DNA of 40,991 bases from an uncultured Bacteroides sp. (lineage in GTDB: Bacteria; Bacteroidota; Bacteroidia; Bacteroidales; Bacteroidaceae), in contig CASENM010000035.1 of NCBI GenBank assembly GCA_949289295.1, positions 1-40,991 on the forward strand. The letters run 5' to 3'. This document shows positions 28,652 through 38,124 of this stretch, piece after piece. The first letter of the stretch is position 1. The number at the start of each line of letters is the position of its first letter. Made by a program: the position numbers and the translations under genes. The notes beneath the pieces are model-generated. The model was not told where the DNA came from. It made no database searches and saw only the letters and a list, made by a program, of their open reading frames with translations.

Positions 28652-30244
28652 TCAACGAGTTTCGGCATTGATCTCACCTTTCTTGATTTTCTCCTCAATA
28701 GGATCCTGATATTGGGTCTGCAGTCTGACAAGCTCCGCCTTAAGATCTTCGGTTATCTTCTCATATCCCGGTTTGCCATACAGATTATTCATCTCTTTCG
28801 GATCCTCCTGCAGGTCATAAAGTTCCCACTCGTCAATGTCATAATAGAAATGCATCAGTTTGTAACGTTCTGTCCGCACCCCATAATGACGTTTCACCAT
28901 GTGCTCTGCCGGATACTCGTAGAAATGATAATACAGCGACTTGCGCCAGTCGGCCGGCTTCTCACCCTTCAGCAACGGCAGAAGAGACACGCCCTGTATA
29001 TCCTCAGGTATCGGTGCTCCGGCCAGATCAAGGAATGTAGGAGCATAATCAATGTTCTGCACCATCTGCGGTATCTCGCCTTTCGCCTTGAAATCCTTCG
29101 GCAGATGCATGATGAGCGGAGTATGCATGGACTCCTCATACATGAAACGCTTGTCAAACCAGCCATGCTCGCCCATATAGAAACCTTGGTCGGAAGTATA
29201 CACCACCAGTGTATTGTCCAGCAGACCTTTCTCTTTCAGGTAGTCCAGCACACGCCCCACATTGTCGTCGAGCGATTTCACCACTTTCGAATAGTCGCGC
29301 ATGTAACGCTGGTATTTCCATTCGGCCAACTCCTTGCCCTTCGGGTTTTTCTTATAGAAATCCTCAATCAACGGTTCGTAGAAAGCGTCATAAGTCTTAC
29401 GGTCCTCAGGATTCAGACGGTCAACCATATTTTCATATGTTGCCTTCAACGGAGTTTCCTTGTCTTTACGGTACATCTTGTTGTCATAGATAATATCCAT
29501 ATCCTTCAGGATATTCATCTCCTGGGCTGCCGCGGCCGGACGTCCTTCATAGTCGTCATAAAAGTTTTCAGGAACAGGGAATGTCTTGTCCTCATACTGG
29601 GACAGATATTTCAGTTCCGGCAACCAGTTGCGGTGAATGGCCTTATGATGAATGAAGATACAGAAAGGCTTGTCCTTGTCACGCTGGTTTTCCATCCAGT
29701 CAAGACTCATGTCGGTAATCAGATTCGTGATATAGCCTTCCTTACGGATTGTATCATTATCCATATTGATGAAATCCGGATTATAATAGCTTCCCTGCTC
29801 CGGCACGATTTCCCAATGGTCGAACCCGGTCGGCAGACTCACCAGATGCCATTTTCCTATCAAGGCCGTCTGGTAACCTGCCTGCTGAAGCAACTTGGGC
29901 ATGGTCTGCTGCGAACCGTCGAACACACAAGTCGTATTGTCAGTGAACCCGTTGGCATGGCTATGCTTTCCGGTCACCATACAGGCACGGCTCGGTCCGC
30001 TCAGCGAGTTGGCCACGAAACTGTTGGTAAAGATTACCCCATCGTTGGCTATCCGGTCCAGGTTAGGGGTCTCGATCAGAGTGTTCCCATAGCAGCTCAT
30101 CATCTGGGCCGTATGGTCATCAGTCATGATATATACAATGTTATATTGCTTGGGGGCCTCTTTCTCGCCGGCACAGGATGCCATTGACGCAAGCGCGGCT
30201 ACTCCGGTCAACGGATAGACAAATACGGATGTCAGTTGTTTCAT
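28652..30244 (-). CDS. S1-family sulfatase (serine type), probably N-acetylglucosamine-6-sulfatase
   Basis: This 530-residue type I sulfatase hydrolyses sulfate esters with a formylglycine nucleophile. The signature S82-G-P-S-R86-A...TG is present, so S82 must be oxidised by a radical-SAM maturase (anSME), which is not in this window. The metal-binding D42-D43 (MTDDH) and GKWHL are in place. I start at MKQLTSVFVY (30244), which gives a lipoprotein-like signal ending at C24; the frame is open 19 codons upstream. The overall sequence recalls Bacteroides GlcNAc-6-O-sulfatases (BT4656-like, subfamily S1_11), an assignment made from memory of the family. It is first in the operon with two mannosidases, which suggests removal of 6-sulfate caps before exo-trimming. 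Confidence 0.9.
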   Translation of the reverse strand: MKQLTSVFVYPLTGVAALASMASCAGEKEAPKQYNIVYIMTDDHTAQMMSCYGNTLIETPNLDRIANDGVIFTNSFVANSLSGPSRACMVTGKHSHANGFTDNTTCVFDGSQQTMPKLLQQAGYQTALIGKWHLVSLPTGFDHWEIVPEQGSYYNPDFINMDNDTIRKEGYITNLITDMSLDWMENQRDKDKPFCIFIHHKAIHRNWLPELKYLSQYEDKTFPVPENFYDDYEGRPAAAAQEMNILKDMDIIYDNKMYRKDKETPLKATYENMVDRLNPEDRKTYDAFYEPLIEDFYKKNPKGKELAEWKYQRYMRDYSKVVKSLDDNVGRVLDYLKEKGLLDNTLVVYTSDQGFYMGEHGWFDKRFMYEESMHTPLIMHLPKDFKAKGEIPQMVQNIDYAPTFLDLAGAPIPEDIQGVSLLPLLKGEKPADWRKSLYYHFYEYPAEHMVKRHYGVRTERYKLMHFYYDIDEWELYDLQEDPKEMNNLYGKPGYEKITEDLKAELVRLQTQYQDPIEEKIKKGEINAETR

Positions 30245-30304
30245 GTTATAATTGTTTTTATAGATTAACGAATTGCAAATATCAGACACATCGGTTGACA
30301 TTTA

Positions 30305-30312
30305 CAAAAATA
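30305..30312 (-). promoter_or_regulatory. Candidate -7 box for the sulfatase operon
   Basis: The minus strand reads TATTTTTG, with only a TTTC at about 20 nt upstream as a -33 element. It lies between the susCD pair 2 terminator and the sulfatase start at 30244, giving a leader of about 54 nt. Confidence 0.5.
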
Positions 30313-30380
30313 AGAATTGATTTTCAAATACCGAAAGAAACTTGATGAAATTACGTCATCGGAGCTTTAAACAGGCATTA

Positions 30381-30428
30381 AATAAAATACCTGGAGTTCA
30401 GACAAAAGTCCAAAACTCCAGGTATTTT
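30381..30428 (-). terminator. Terminator of susCD pair 2
   Basis: A perfect 15-bp stem (30384-30398 with 30414-30428, AAAATACCTGGAGTT) with a 15-base loop is followed on the minus strand by further T. It begins 31 bases past the susD stop and separates the transporter pair from the sulfatase operon. Confidence 0.85.
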
Positions 30429-30458
30429 CCAATATCGTACCTCATGAAGGTTCAGACA

Positions 30459-32318
30459 TTACCATCCAGGATTTTGTTCCCACAGACCGCCTGTCAGTCC
30501 GGTCGGGCTCACCATATCCTGACGGATAGGCAACAAATAATCACGGTCTTCATTGAACTGCCATCCATTCGGATAACTTGTATTGTTGAACGGAATAAGA
30601 TAACGCAATGCATCTCCCTCATTACCGGTCAGCCAGATATTCTCACCTTCTTTCAGCGGTTTCCCTTCAGAGTCTTTACAATTCTCCTGCAAGTCGGTTC
30701 CATACACCGCACCTATCGGTGTCTTTCCTTTAATCAGCACATCAGCGGCTGCCCAACGCAATATATCGGTCAAACGGCAATTTTCCAAAGCTTTCTCCAC
30801 ACGGCGTTCCCGGCGTACAGCCTGAATATATTTATCCAAATCACGGAAAGGATAATCCGCATCCTGATTGTATTCCTTGTCAAAGTCCACGCCTGACATA
30901 CCTACACGGCTACGCAACGGTGCCAGCGCATCCTGTATCGCTGCAGCATTAGCTACCCCGTTCTGCTCAGCCAACGCTTCTGCATAATTCAACAGCACAT
31001 CCGCATAACGAACCTGAATGGCGGGAGCCATACTCTGACCGTCATCCGACCAAATATTCGGATTGGTAGAATTAGTTTCCAGATATTTCAAGATAGAATA
31101 ACCAGTCGTATTCAAATTATAATCACTTCTGCCCAACGGAGGATAAGTATAGACAGAACCGCTTCCCATAGATTGCCCGGGCAGACAAACCGTCTGTGCC
31201 AAACGAGGATCTCTGTTCTTCAGTTCATCTCCATATTTATAATCAGGAGCCGTAATGACGGCCTGCTTGTCTGCACTTGTAAACACCGTTCCATCCAGAT
31301 TCAGATAATCATCCACCAAAGAAGCAGAAACACCAATCTGCCCACCACCGGCAGCGATGTATTTCGTCACTGAATGTCCTATGTTGAAAGACGGTTCATA
31401 GCGTTTCCACCAAAGCACTTCCTGATTATCCGACAAATCCACATCAATGAACATATCACGGTAATCTTCGTTAGTCTTCCCTGTATTGTATATTTGCCAT
31501 ACTCCCCGGTCTATCACGTCCTTGGCAGCCTTAATCGACTGGTCCAGCCAATCAGCAATCTTAGCGTCGCGGTTTTCCAAAGCATGATCATAAAATGGAG
31601 TCTGTTTCTGGAAATGATATTTTTCCCATGTCGCAGCAAACAAAGCCACTTCACTCTTCAATGCTCTTGCCACATCCTTATGCACCCTCATGGTAGAGTT
31701 CGTACTTTGCTCATTCAGATTCTCAATCGCCTTATCCAAATCGGCAAGAATGTAATCGGTCAATGCCGTACGCGTGTCACGAGGCAATTTCATCTGTCCC
31801 GCATCCGGATCAAGCAGTTGCTCCGTCCAGGTCACGCCACCGTAATTCACCAGCAAATGGTAATAAAATGCAGCACGGAAATAATAGGCCTCTCCCAGAC
31901 ACTGTTCATACGCAGAACCTTTATCTTCACAGTTCTCAATATTCTGAAGAAGGAAATTCAGATTCCGGATAGGTTTATAATCGTTCAGCACCGTCGCGCC
32001 GCTCAATGTGGTCTGTCCCATCAGACGGGTATCCACAGTGCTGGAGCACAAGTTGTCACTTTGTGCATCACCGAATGCAATCCCTGAATTACTCATGCCT
32101 ACAGGCTGCGACTTGATGACCGTATTAGATACCTTGGAACTACTGCCGCTATACGGAATGCTGCCTTCATAAAACATATTCAGGTACATCGTAATCTCTC
32201 CTGTAGTCTTAAAAGCACCTACCGTAGAAAGCTCTCCTTGCGGCTCCTGCTCCAAATCAAAGCAGGAAGTCAACCCCAAACTTAAAATCGAACTTATCAG
32301 CAAATATATCTTTTTCAT
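30459..32318 (-). CDS. SusD-like surface glycan-binding lipoprotein (pair 2)
   Basis: This 619-residue RagB/SusD-family lipoprotein has the lipobox GLTSC (C19) followed by acidic residues (FDLEQEP) that fit surface export. Core elements include LGEAYYFRAAFYYHLLVNYGG, the repeated QVRYADVLLNYAEALAE and the C-terminal AVRRERRVEKALENCRLTDILRW. The end LWEQNPGW is typical. It lies 15 bases after its susC partner. It should close over that barrel and deliver a glycan distinct from, or overlapping, that of pair 1. Confidence 0.95.
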   Translation of the reverse strand: MKKIYLLISSILSLGLTSCFDLEQEPQGELSTVGAFKTTGEITMYLNMFYEGSIPYSGSSSKVSNTVIKSQPVGMSNSGIAFGDAQSDNLCSSTVDTRLMGQTTLSGATVLNDYKPIRNLNFLLQNIENCEDKGSAYEQCLGEAYYFRAAFYYHLLVNYGGVTWTEQLLDPDAGQMKLPRDTRTALTDYILADLDKAIENLNEQSTNSTMRVHKDVARALKSEVALFAATWEKYHFQKQTPFYDHALENRDAKIADWLDQSIKAAKDVIDRGVWQIYNTGKTNEDYRDMFIDVDLSDNQEVLWWKRYEPSFNIGHSVTKYIAAGGGQIGVSASLVDDYLNLDGTVFTSADKQAVITAPDYKYGDELKNRDPRLAQTVCLPGQSMGSGSVYTYPPLGRSDYNLNTTGYSILKYLETNSTNPNIWSDDGQSMAPAIQVRYADVLLNYAEALAEQNGVANAAAIQDALAPLRSRVGMSGVDFDKEYNQDADYPFRDLDKYIQAVRRERRVEKALENCRLTDILRWAAADVLIKGKTPIGAVYGTDLQENCKDSEGKPLKEGENIWLTGNEGDALRYLIPFNNTSYPNGWQFNEDRDYLLPIRQDMVSPTGLTGGLWEQNPGW

Positions 32319-32333
32319 AATCAGTATTCTATA

Positions 32334-35300
32334 TTACATGTTTAAAATTATGCCAAAAGAGAATACCCTGTTCATCGGATAGTTCTTTCCGGCCTGAGAC
32401 AACGAAGAATCATAACTGTTGGAGGTAAACAACCCTTCCGGATCGAACATGCCCGGCAACTTGGTAAAAGTGAGCAAGTTTTCACCGGAGAAGAAAATCT
32501 GAGCCTTGGTCAAATGAAGTTTGTTAACCCAAGCCTCCGGGAAATCATAACTGATAGTCAGATTCTTCAAACGGCAATAAGCGGCATTCTGCACATATCT
32601 GTCGGCTGTCTGCGAAGTTTTGTTACGGAACTTTCCTACAGCTCCACTTCCCGCAATATAAGGTTTCGGATAATAAGCGTCCGGATTGTCAGCTGTCCAA
32701 TAATCCAAATGTTCCTTAAACACAACCGTATTGGCAAGTGTATTGGAACCCCAGAAATAAACAGTTCCCGAAGCCGGTGCCCAGTCACGTTTACCTACCC
32801 CTTGGAACATCATACTCAGCGACAGACCTTTCCACGAGATAGACCCGTTGATGGTATATTGGTAGCGTGGGGTTCTATTACCGATAACCGTCATATCACC
32901 CATATCTCCCACCGTATTCGTACCTTTATCTATTTTCTTATCGCCGTTCAAGTCCAGATATTTCACATCTCCCGGTTCCCAAGCCACGCCGGAAAGGAAA
33001 CTCAGGTCATACGTATTGTTATAATCGGCAGCCTCCTGTTCCGTCTGGATCAGACCGGAAGCACGGTATCCCCAGATTTCACCCACTTTCTTGCCTACAT
33101 ACCAGTTGTTGGCAGGATCCAGTCCGTCACCTTCATAAGCTGTCACTTCAGAAGTGGCATCAGACAAAGAACCGCCGATAGAATAGTTGATGTCGCTTCC
33201 TATCTTACCGCGCCATTGCAAGGTCATTTCCCAGCCCCGGTTGCGCATCTCGGCATTATTGGTTTCCGGCGCCTGGGCCCCGAAGAAATCAGCCAATGCC
33301 ACCGACGGGCCTAACATATCGCGGGTGTCACGCTGGAAAACATCGAACGAACCAATCAGCTGGTTATTCAGGAATCCGAAATCGATACCGATATTCTTAT
33401 GTTCCACCTTCTCCCAGGTAGTATTCGGGTCCACTACGTCACCCGGCAAGAGATAACTGCCGCGGGAGTCACCGGTAGCGCCATAAAGCCATCCTCCCAA
33501 TGTTGAATTCACGCCCATTGTAGAAGCAAACGTATAATAAGCGGCACCACTCTGATTACCAAGCAATCCCCATGACACGCGGAGTTTCAAGTTTGAAAGT
33601 ACATTCTGCGCTTTTTCCATAAACGATTCGCGCATAATATTCCATCCTAAAGACACAGACGGGAAAAATCCCCAGCGGTTACCCTTGGCAAAACGGGAAG
33701 AACCGTCATAACGTCCGTTTACTTCTATCAGGTAACGTCCCATAAAATCATAGTTGATACGGCCGAAGAAACCGCGCGTAGCCCACGCATAGCGTGTGTC
33801 GGTCAAGGCTGGAGTGCCGTTGCCCAATTGAAGGCTCGGATTTGTTGTAGAAGTCAAGTCTGTCACCACTCCGCGCAGATAATTATATTTATAATATTCT
33901 TCCTGATAACCGAGCATAAACGTAAAATTATGCTTTTCCTGTAGGGAAAGTGTATAATTGGTATAAAGATTGAGAGACTGATACTGATTGTTCATGTCAT
34001 AACGTGTATAACTTCCTCCTTCAGTCATGTTCAGCTCATCACGAAGTCCCAGGTTATAACCTTCTCCCGTAAAATCCATTATCTGTGGAGGCACATTCAA
34101 TGCCCAATAGTCTCTTGTGTTATAACGATACGTATAGTCCAAGAAAATATGCCAGTCTTTCAGCGGCTGGATTTCCAGTCCTCCAGTCAAGGTCAGGTTA
34201 TTGTTTTCTGTATTGGTTTCAGTCCCGCTCTGCAGATAAGGAATCATGGACAGTTCTGTGAAATTACCATGCGGATCTATCACACTTACTGTCGGAGCAA
34301 AACGCCCCAATGAATGATAAAAACCTTCCGACAAGCCACCGTTGCCGAACGGAGTCTTATTGTCTGAATTCATGTATTTGGTATTCACTTTCAGTTTCAG
34401 CCAGTCAGTCACTTGAGAAGTGATGTTGGCATTGAAGTTGAAACGTCTGTAATTCATATCCGCATAACGCAACAGACCTTCCTCGTTATACATTCCACCA
34501 GACACATAATATTGCGCCTTTTCACCTCCGCCGCTGATGCTTACATTGTGATTCTGCTTGAATGCGGCATTCTTATAATGTAAGTCAAAATAATCTACAT
34601 TTCCCAGACCGTATCCGGTATTTTCAAATGCTCCTACCATACTCGGATATTTGTTCCCCACATTCGCCTGCGTATATTCAGCCCATGGATCCATTCCTTC
34701 CGGATTGTTCATATATTGCTGCAGCTGCTGCAGTTTTGCATCGCTGTATCTTGCGGCAATACCGGCATTACGGTTTCCGGCATTAAAATAAGTGGCATAT
34801 TCATACGCGTTCGCCACATCAGGGAGCACGGTCGGAGAACTCCACCCGAATGTAGCCTGATAGCTCACACGAGCCTTTCCTTCTTTCCCTTTCTTGGTTG
34901 TTACCAGAATCACGCCATAAGCGGCACGGGCACCGTAAATAGAAGAAGCGGCCGCATCCTTCAATACAGAAATATTCTCGATGTCATTCGGATTCACATC
35001 AGCCAGGTCCATTTCCACTCCATCTACCAACACATACGGAGCAGCATTACCCGACAGGTTACCTTGCCCGCGTAACTGCAAAGAAGAAGTTGCGCCTGGA
35101 CGGCCGGCATTACTATTGTCGATGAACAAGCCCGGCACAAGTCCCTGCAAGCTCTGAGTCGCATTAGCCAGAGGACGGGATTCCAAAGTCTCTCCGTCTA
35201 CAGTAGCAACCGAACCGGTCAGGTTCACTTTTTTCTGCACACCATAACCGACAACCACCACTTCCTCCAACATCTGGTTGTCTTCCTGTAAAGTAATATT

Positions 35301-35642
35301 GAGAATTTTCCCCGGAGTAGCCTGCACCTCCTGTGTGGCATATCCGATATAAGAAATTTCAATCACACCATTGGTCGGAATTTTCAGTGTAAAGTTTCCG
35401 TCAAGATCCGTTATGACACCATTGGTCGGATTACCCTTTTCTACTACCGAAGCTCCGATTACAGGCATGCCGGTCGCATCATACACCACACCTTTCACTT
35501 CTACAGTCTGTTGGACGATTCGCATCGCATCGTTCTCAACCGCTGTCTCGGCATTCATAGGCTGTGGACAAGCCCAAAATGCAGCTGCTCCCCAAAGCGG
35601 TATCACTTTGAAAAAGCCTTTACTAAAAAAGCCAAAATTCAT
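32334..35642 (-). CDS. SusC-like TonB-dependent glycan transporter (pair 2)
   Basis: This SusC/RagA-family outer-membrane transporter has 1102 residues from the start I prefer, MNFGFFSKGFF at 35642. An in-frame ATG 19 codons upstream overlaps the promoter. An export signal (about 1-31) precedes the beta-sandwich (about 47-120, VKGVVYDATGMPVIGAS), the TonB-box region (MLEEVVVVGYGVQKK, about 124-138), the plug with LVDGVEMDLADVNP and LKDAAASSIYGARAAYGVILVTTK, and the barrel ending in FGIILNM. There is no STN domain. It is first in the pair 2 operon and divergent from the GH20 gene. Confidence 0.95.
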   Translation of the reverse strand: MNFGFFSKGFFKVIPLWGAAAFWACPQPMNAETAVENDAMRIVQQTVEVKGVVYDATGMPVIGASVVEKGNPTNGVITDLDGNFTLKIPTNGVIEISYIGYATQEVQATPGKILNITLQEDNQMLEEVVVVGYGVQKKVNLTGSVATVDGETLESRPLANATQSLQGLVPGLFIDNSNAGRPGATSSLQLRGQGNLSGNAAPYVLVDGVEMDLADVNPNDIENISVLKDAAASSIYGARAAYGVILVTTKKGKEGKARVSYQATFGWSSPTVLPDVANAYEYATYFNAGNRNAGIAARYSDAKLQQLQQYMNNPEGMDPWAEYTQANVGNKYPSMVGAFENTGYGLGNVDYFDLHYKNAAFKQNHNVSISGGGEKAQYYVSGGMYNEEGLLRYADMNYRRFNFNANITSQVTDWLKLKVNTKYMNSDNKTPFGNGGLSEGFYHSLGRFAPTVSVIDPHGNFTELSMIPYLQSGTETNTENNNLTLTGGLEIQPLKDWHIFLDYTYRYNTRDYWALNVPPQIMDFTGEGYNLGLRDELNMTEGGSYTRYDMNNQYQSLNLYTNYTLSLQEKHNFTFMLGYQEEYYKYNYLRGVVTDLTSTTNPSLQLGNGTPALTDTRYAWATRGFFGRINYDFMGRYLIEVNGRYDGSSRFAKGNRWGFFPSVSLGWNIMRESFMEKAQNVLSNLKLRVSWGLLGNQSGAAYYTFASTMGVNSTLGGWLYGATGDSRGSYLLPGDVVDPNTTWEKVEHKNIGIDFGFLNNQLIGSFDVFQRDTRDMLGPSVALADFFGAQAPETNNAEMRNRGWEMTLQWRGKIGSDINYSIGGSLSDATSEVTAYEGDGLDPANNWYVGKKVGEIWGYRASGLIQTEQEAADYNNTYDLSFLSGVAWEPGDVKYLDLNGDKKIDKGTNTVGDMGDMTVIGNRTPRYQYTINGSISWKGLSLSMMFQGVGKRDWAPASGTVYFWGSNTLANTVVFKEHLDYWTADNPDAYYPKPYIAGSGAVGKFRNKTSQTADRYVQNAAYCRLKNLTISYDFPEAWVNKLHLTKAQIFFSGENLLTFTKLPGMFDPEGLFTSNSYDSSLSQAGKNYPMNRVFSFGIILNM

Positions 35643-35692
35643 AATCTTTTTTTTATTGTCAGATAATAGTTTTAAAATATCGAAGTTCAGAG

Positions 35693-35700
35693 CAAACATA
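35693..35700 (-). promoter_or_regulatory. Candidate -7 box for susCD pair 2
   Basis: The minus strand reads TATGTTTG, an exact TAnnTTTG match 51 bases before the preferred ATG at 35642. A TTTC at N20 or a TTTG at N15 upstream are weak -33 candidates. Its position within the longer frame supports the downstream start. Confidence 0.55.
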
Positions 35701-35743
35701 CAAAAAAAATATTAACAAAAGAAATTATGAATAAAAAAACAAT

Positions 35744-35751
35744 TATTTTTG
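35744..35751 (+). promoter_or_regulatory. Candidate -7 box for the GH20 gene
   Basis: TATTTTTG matches TAnnTTTG, but no -33 TTTG is visible in the A-rich stretch upstream. It would leave a leader of only about 22 nt before the ATG at 35780. Confidence 0.4.
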
Positions 35752-35779
35752 TAGAATTATCATATTAAAATTCATTGCC

Positions 35780-38104
35780 ATGACTAAAAAACAAATTAAA
35801 ACATGGGCTTTCTGCCTGCTGACGGCAGGAGCTTTGGCTGCATGTTCACCGAAAGAGGTCCGGACGGGTAGTCTGGATGTGATTCCGCAACCGCAAGAAA
35901 TCATTGAAGCCCAGAACGCTTCTCCTTTCATCATCAAATCCTCTACCACCATCTGTTATCCGGAAGGAAACGAGAAGCTGGCACATACCGCCCACCTGCT
36001 CGCTTCCTACATAAAAGAAGTGACAGATACAGAAGTAAAGACGGGTACAGAGGCCGGAAAGAACTGCATCGTTCTCGGCATTGACCCGAACATTGCCCAC
36101 AAGGACGGATATGAACTGAACATCACTTCCGACCAGATTACCGTGAACGGTTCAACCGAAGCCGGCGTGTTCTACGGAGCCCAGACCATCCATAAGGCAC
36201 TCCCCATCACAGCTGGCAAGGCGACAGCTTCCCTGCCTGCAGGTACCGTAAAAGATTTTCCACGCTTCGACTACCGTGGATTCATGATTGACGTAGGCCG
36301 TCACTTCTTTTCTGTAGATTATCTGAAAGAGCTGATTGATGTCATGGCGCTCCATAATATCAACTACTTTCACTGGCATCTGACAGAGGATCAGGGATGG
36401 CGGATTGAAATCAAGAAATATCTGAAACTGACCGAGGTGGGTTCTTACCGCAAGGAAACCATTTCGGCTCCCGGCTCGAAGAAATTCGACGGCACCCCGG
36501 TAAGCGGTTTCTACACGCAGGAAGAGGCAAAGGAAATCGTAAATTATGCGAAAGAGCGTTTCATCACCGTCATTCCGGAAATCGACATGCCGGGCCATAT
36601 GCTGGCCGCATTGGCTTCTTATCCGGAACTGGGATGCACCGGCGGCCCGTATGAAACGGCTACCAAGTTCGGCGTGTTCAGGGAGGTGCTCTGCGGAGGA
36701 AATGAGAAAACCCTGCAGTTTGCCAAAGATGTAGTCAATGAACTGATGGACATCTTCCCCGACGCTCCCTATATACATATCGGCGGCGACGAGTGTCCGA
36801 AAGCAGAATGGGAAAAATGTCCGAAATGCCAGGCAAAAATCAGAGAACTGGGCCTGCGCGACACCAAAGAACACAGCAAGGAAAACCAGCTCCAGGTATA
36901 TTTCATGAGCGAAGTGGAAAAAGAAATCGCCAAACGGGGCAAGAAGATGCTGGCATGGGACGAGATTCTGGAAGGGAACCCTGACCCCAAGACCATTACA
37001 GTCATGGGATGGACGGGAGTCAAAGCCTCCATCAAGGCGGCACAGCTGGGCCACCAGACTATTGTCTGCCCCATCAGCCACCTGTATTTCAGCAATCCGG
37101 GCTACAACCGTCTGAGAGGCATCACGAGCGTGGCACGTGTATATGACTTCGAACCGGTTTCCGAACAGCTGACTGACGAACAGAAAAAGAACATCATCGG
37201 CGTACAGGCTTGTATCTGGACCGAATGGACCAAGGACAGTGTAAAGATGGAATGGCAGATGATGCCGCGCATCGCCGCCCTGAGCGAACTGCAATGGAGC
37301 AATCCGGAAAAGAAAGACCTGAACGGATTCTTGAAACGCCTCCGCCATCAGCTTGACTTGTATGCACTTTATGGGTTCCACTATAAGGAAGACATTGAGG
37401 AAGTGACTATCAGTGCGGAGCCGAAAGGTGAGAACGGTGCCGCAGATGTCACACTGAGCACATTCGACAATGCCCCGGTGTACTACACATTGGACGGTTC
37501 TGAGCCTACTGCCCAGTCACAACAATATACCCAGCCATTCACGGTGGACAAGTCCACAACCATCAAGGCCAAAGCCATCCGCGACGGACGTGAAAGCAAT
37601 ACGGCTGAGGTAACGCTGACCTATAACCTGGCTACCATGCGTCCGATTACACTGAACACCTCTCCGGATGAAAACTATACATATAAAGGTGCCACGATTC
37701 TGACAGACGGTCTTGAAGGCGACGACAACTACCGTTCGGGCCGTTACATCGGTTTCTACGGACAGAATCTCGATGCCGTAATCGACCTGCAGGAAGAGAA
37801 GGAGATTTCTTCCGTATCAATAGGCACTTATCTGGTTCCGGGCGACTATATCTTCGGACTTACCGGAATAGAGGTGTACGGTTCCGGAGATGGAAAGGCT
37901 TACCATAAAATCGCTTCCAAATCCATCCCGACCTTGGAAAAAGGCAGCAAGAACAACGTGCTGAAACGTGAAGAGCTCACTTTCGACAAGACCAAGACAC
38001 GCTACGTCCGTATTGTAGGAAAGATTACTCCGGCCCTGCCGAAATGGCACTCCGGAGCGGGAAGCAAGGCGTTCCTGTTCCTTGATGAGATTGCGATTAA
38101 CTGA
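35780..38104 (+). CDS. GH20 beta-N-acetylhexosaminidase, lipoprotein
   Basis: This 774-residue exo-beta-N-acetylhexosaminidase removes terminal GlcNAc or GalNAc by substrate-assisted catalysis. The lipobox LAAC (C22) is clear. A GH20b-like N-terminal domain (about 32-160) precedes the catalytic barrel, which begins FDYRGFMIDVGRHF and contains HWHLTEDQGWR. The catalytic pair is D337-E338 (HIGGDECPK). After the barrel come a chitobiase/hexosaminidase C-terminal-type beta domain (about 550-620, VYYTLDGSEPT) and a discoidin-like F5/8 C domain ending in FLDEIAIN, probably for carbohydrate binding. It is divergent from susC pair 2. It would strip GlcNAc from complex N-glycan antennae, including those desulfated by the nearby sulfatase. 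Confidence 0.95.
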   Translation: MTKKQIKTWAFCLLTAGALAACSPKEVRTGSLDVIPQPQEIIEAQNASPFIIKSSTTICYPEGNEKLAHTAHLLASYIKEVTDTEVKTGTEAGKNCIVLGIDPNIAHKDGYELNITSDQITVNGSTEAGVFYGAQTIHKALPITAGKATASLPAGTVKDFPRFDYRGFMIDVGRHFFSVDYLKELIDVMALHNINYFHWHLTEDQGWRIEIKKYLKLTEVGSYRKETISAPGSKKFDGTPVSGFYTQEEAKEIVNYAKERFITVIPEIDMPGHMLAALASYPELGCTGGPYETATKFGVFREVLCGGNEKTLQFAKDVVNELMDIFPDAPYIHIGGDECPKAEWEKCPKCQAKIRELGLRDTKEHSKENQLQVYFMSEVEKEIAKRGKKMLAWDEILEGNPDPKTITVMGWTGVKASIKAAQLGHQTIVCPISHLYFSNPGYNRLRGITSVARVYDFEPVSEQLTDEQKKNIIGVQACIWTEWTKDSVKMEWQMMPRIAALSELQWSNPEKKDLNGFLKRLRHQLDLYALYGFHYKEDIEEVTISAEPKGENGAADVTLSTFDNAPVYYTLDGSEPTAQSQQYTQPFTVDKSTTIKAKAIRDGRESNTAEVTLTYNLATMRPITLNTSPDENYTYKGATILTDGLEGDDNYRSGRYIGFYGQNLDAVIDLQEEKEISSVSIGTYLVPGDYIFGLTGIEVYGSGDGKAYHKIASKSIPTLEKGSKNNVLKREELTFDKTKTRYVRIVGKITPALPKWHSGAGSKAFLFLDEIAIN

Positions 38105-38124
38105 TTGACATAGCAACGATTATT

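Noticed and set aside
28712-30187. A 491-codon plus-strand open frame
   Set aside because: It is the antisense shadow of the sulfatase gene, with no recognisable domain, signal or promoter.
36152-37381. A 409-codon minus-strand open frame
   Set aside because: It lies entirely opposite the GH20 catalytic domain, whose motifs are intact on the other strand.
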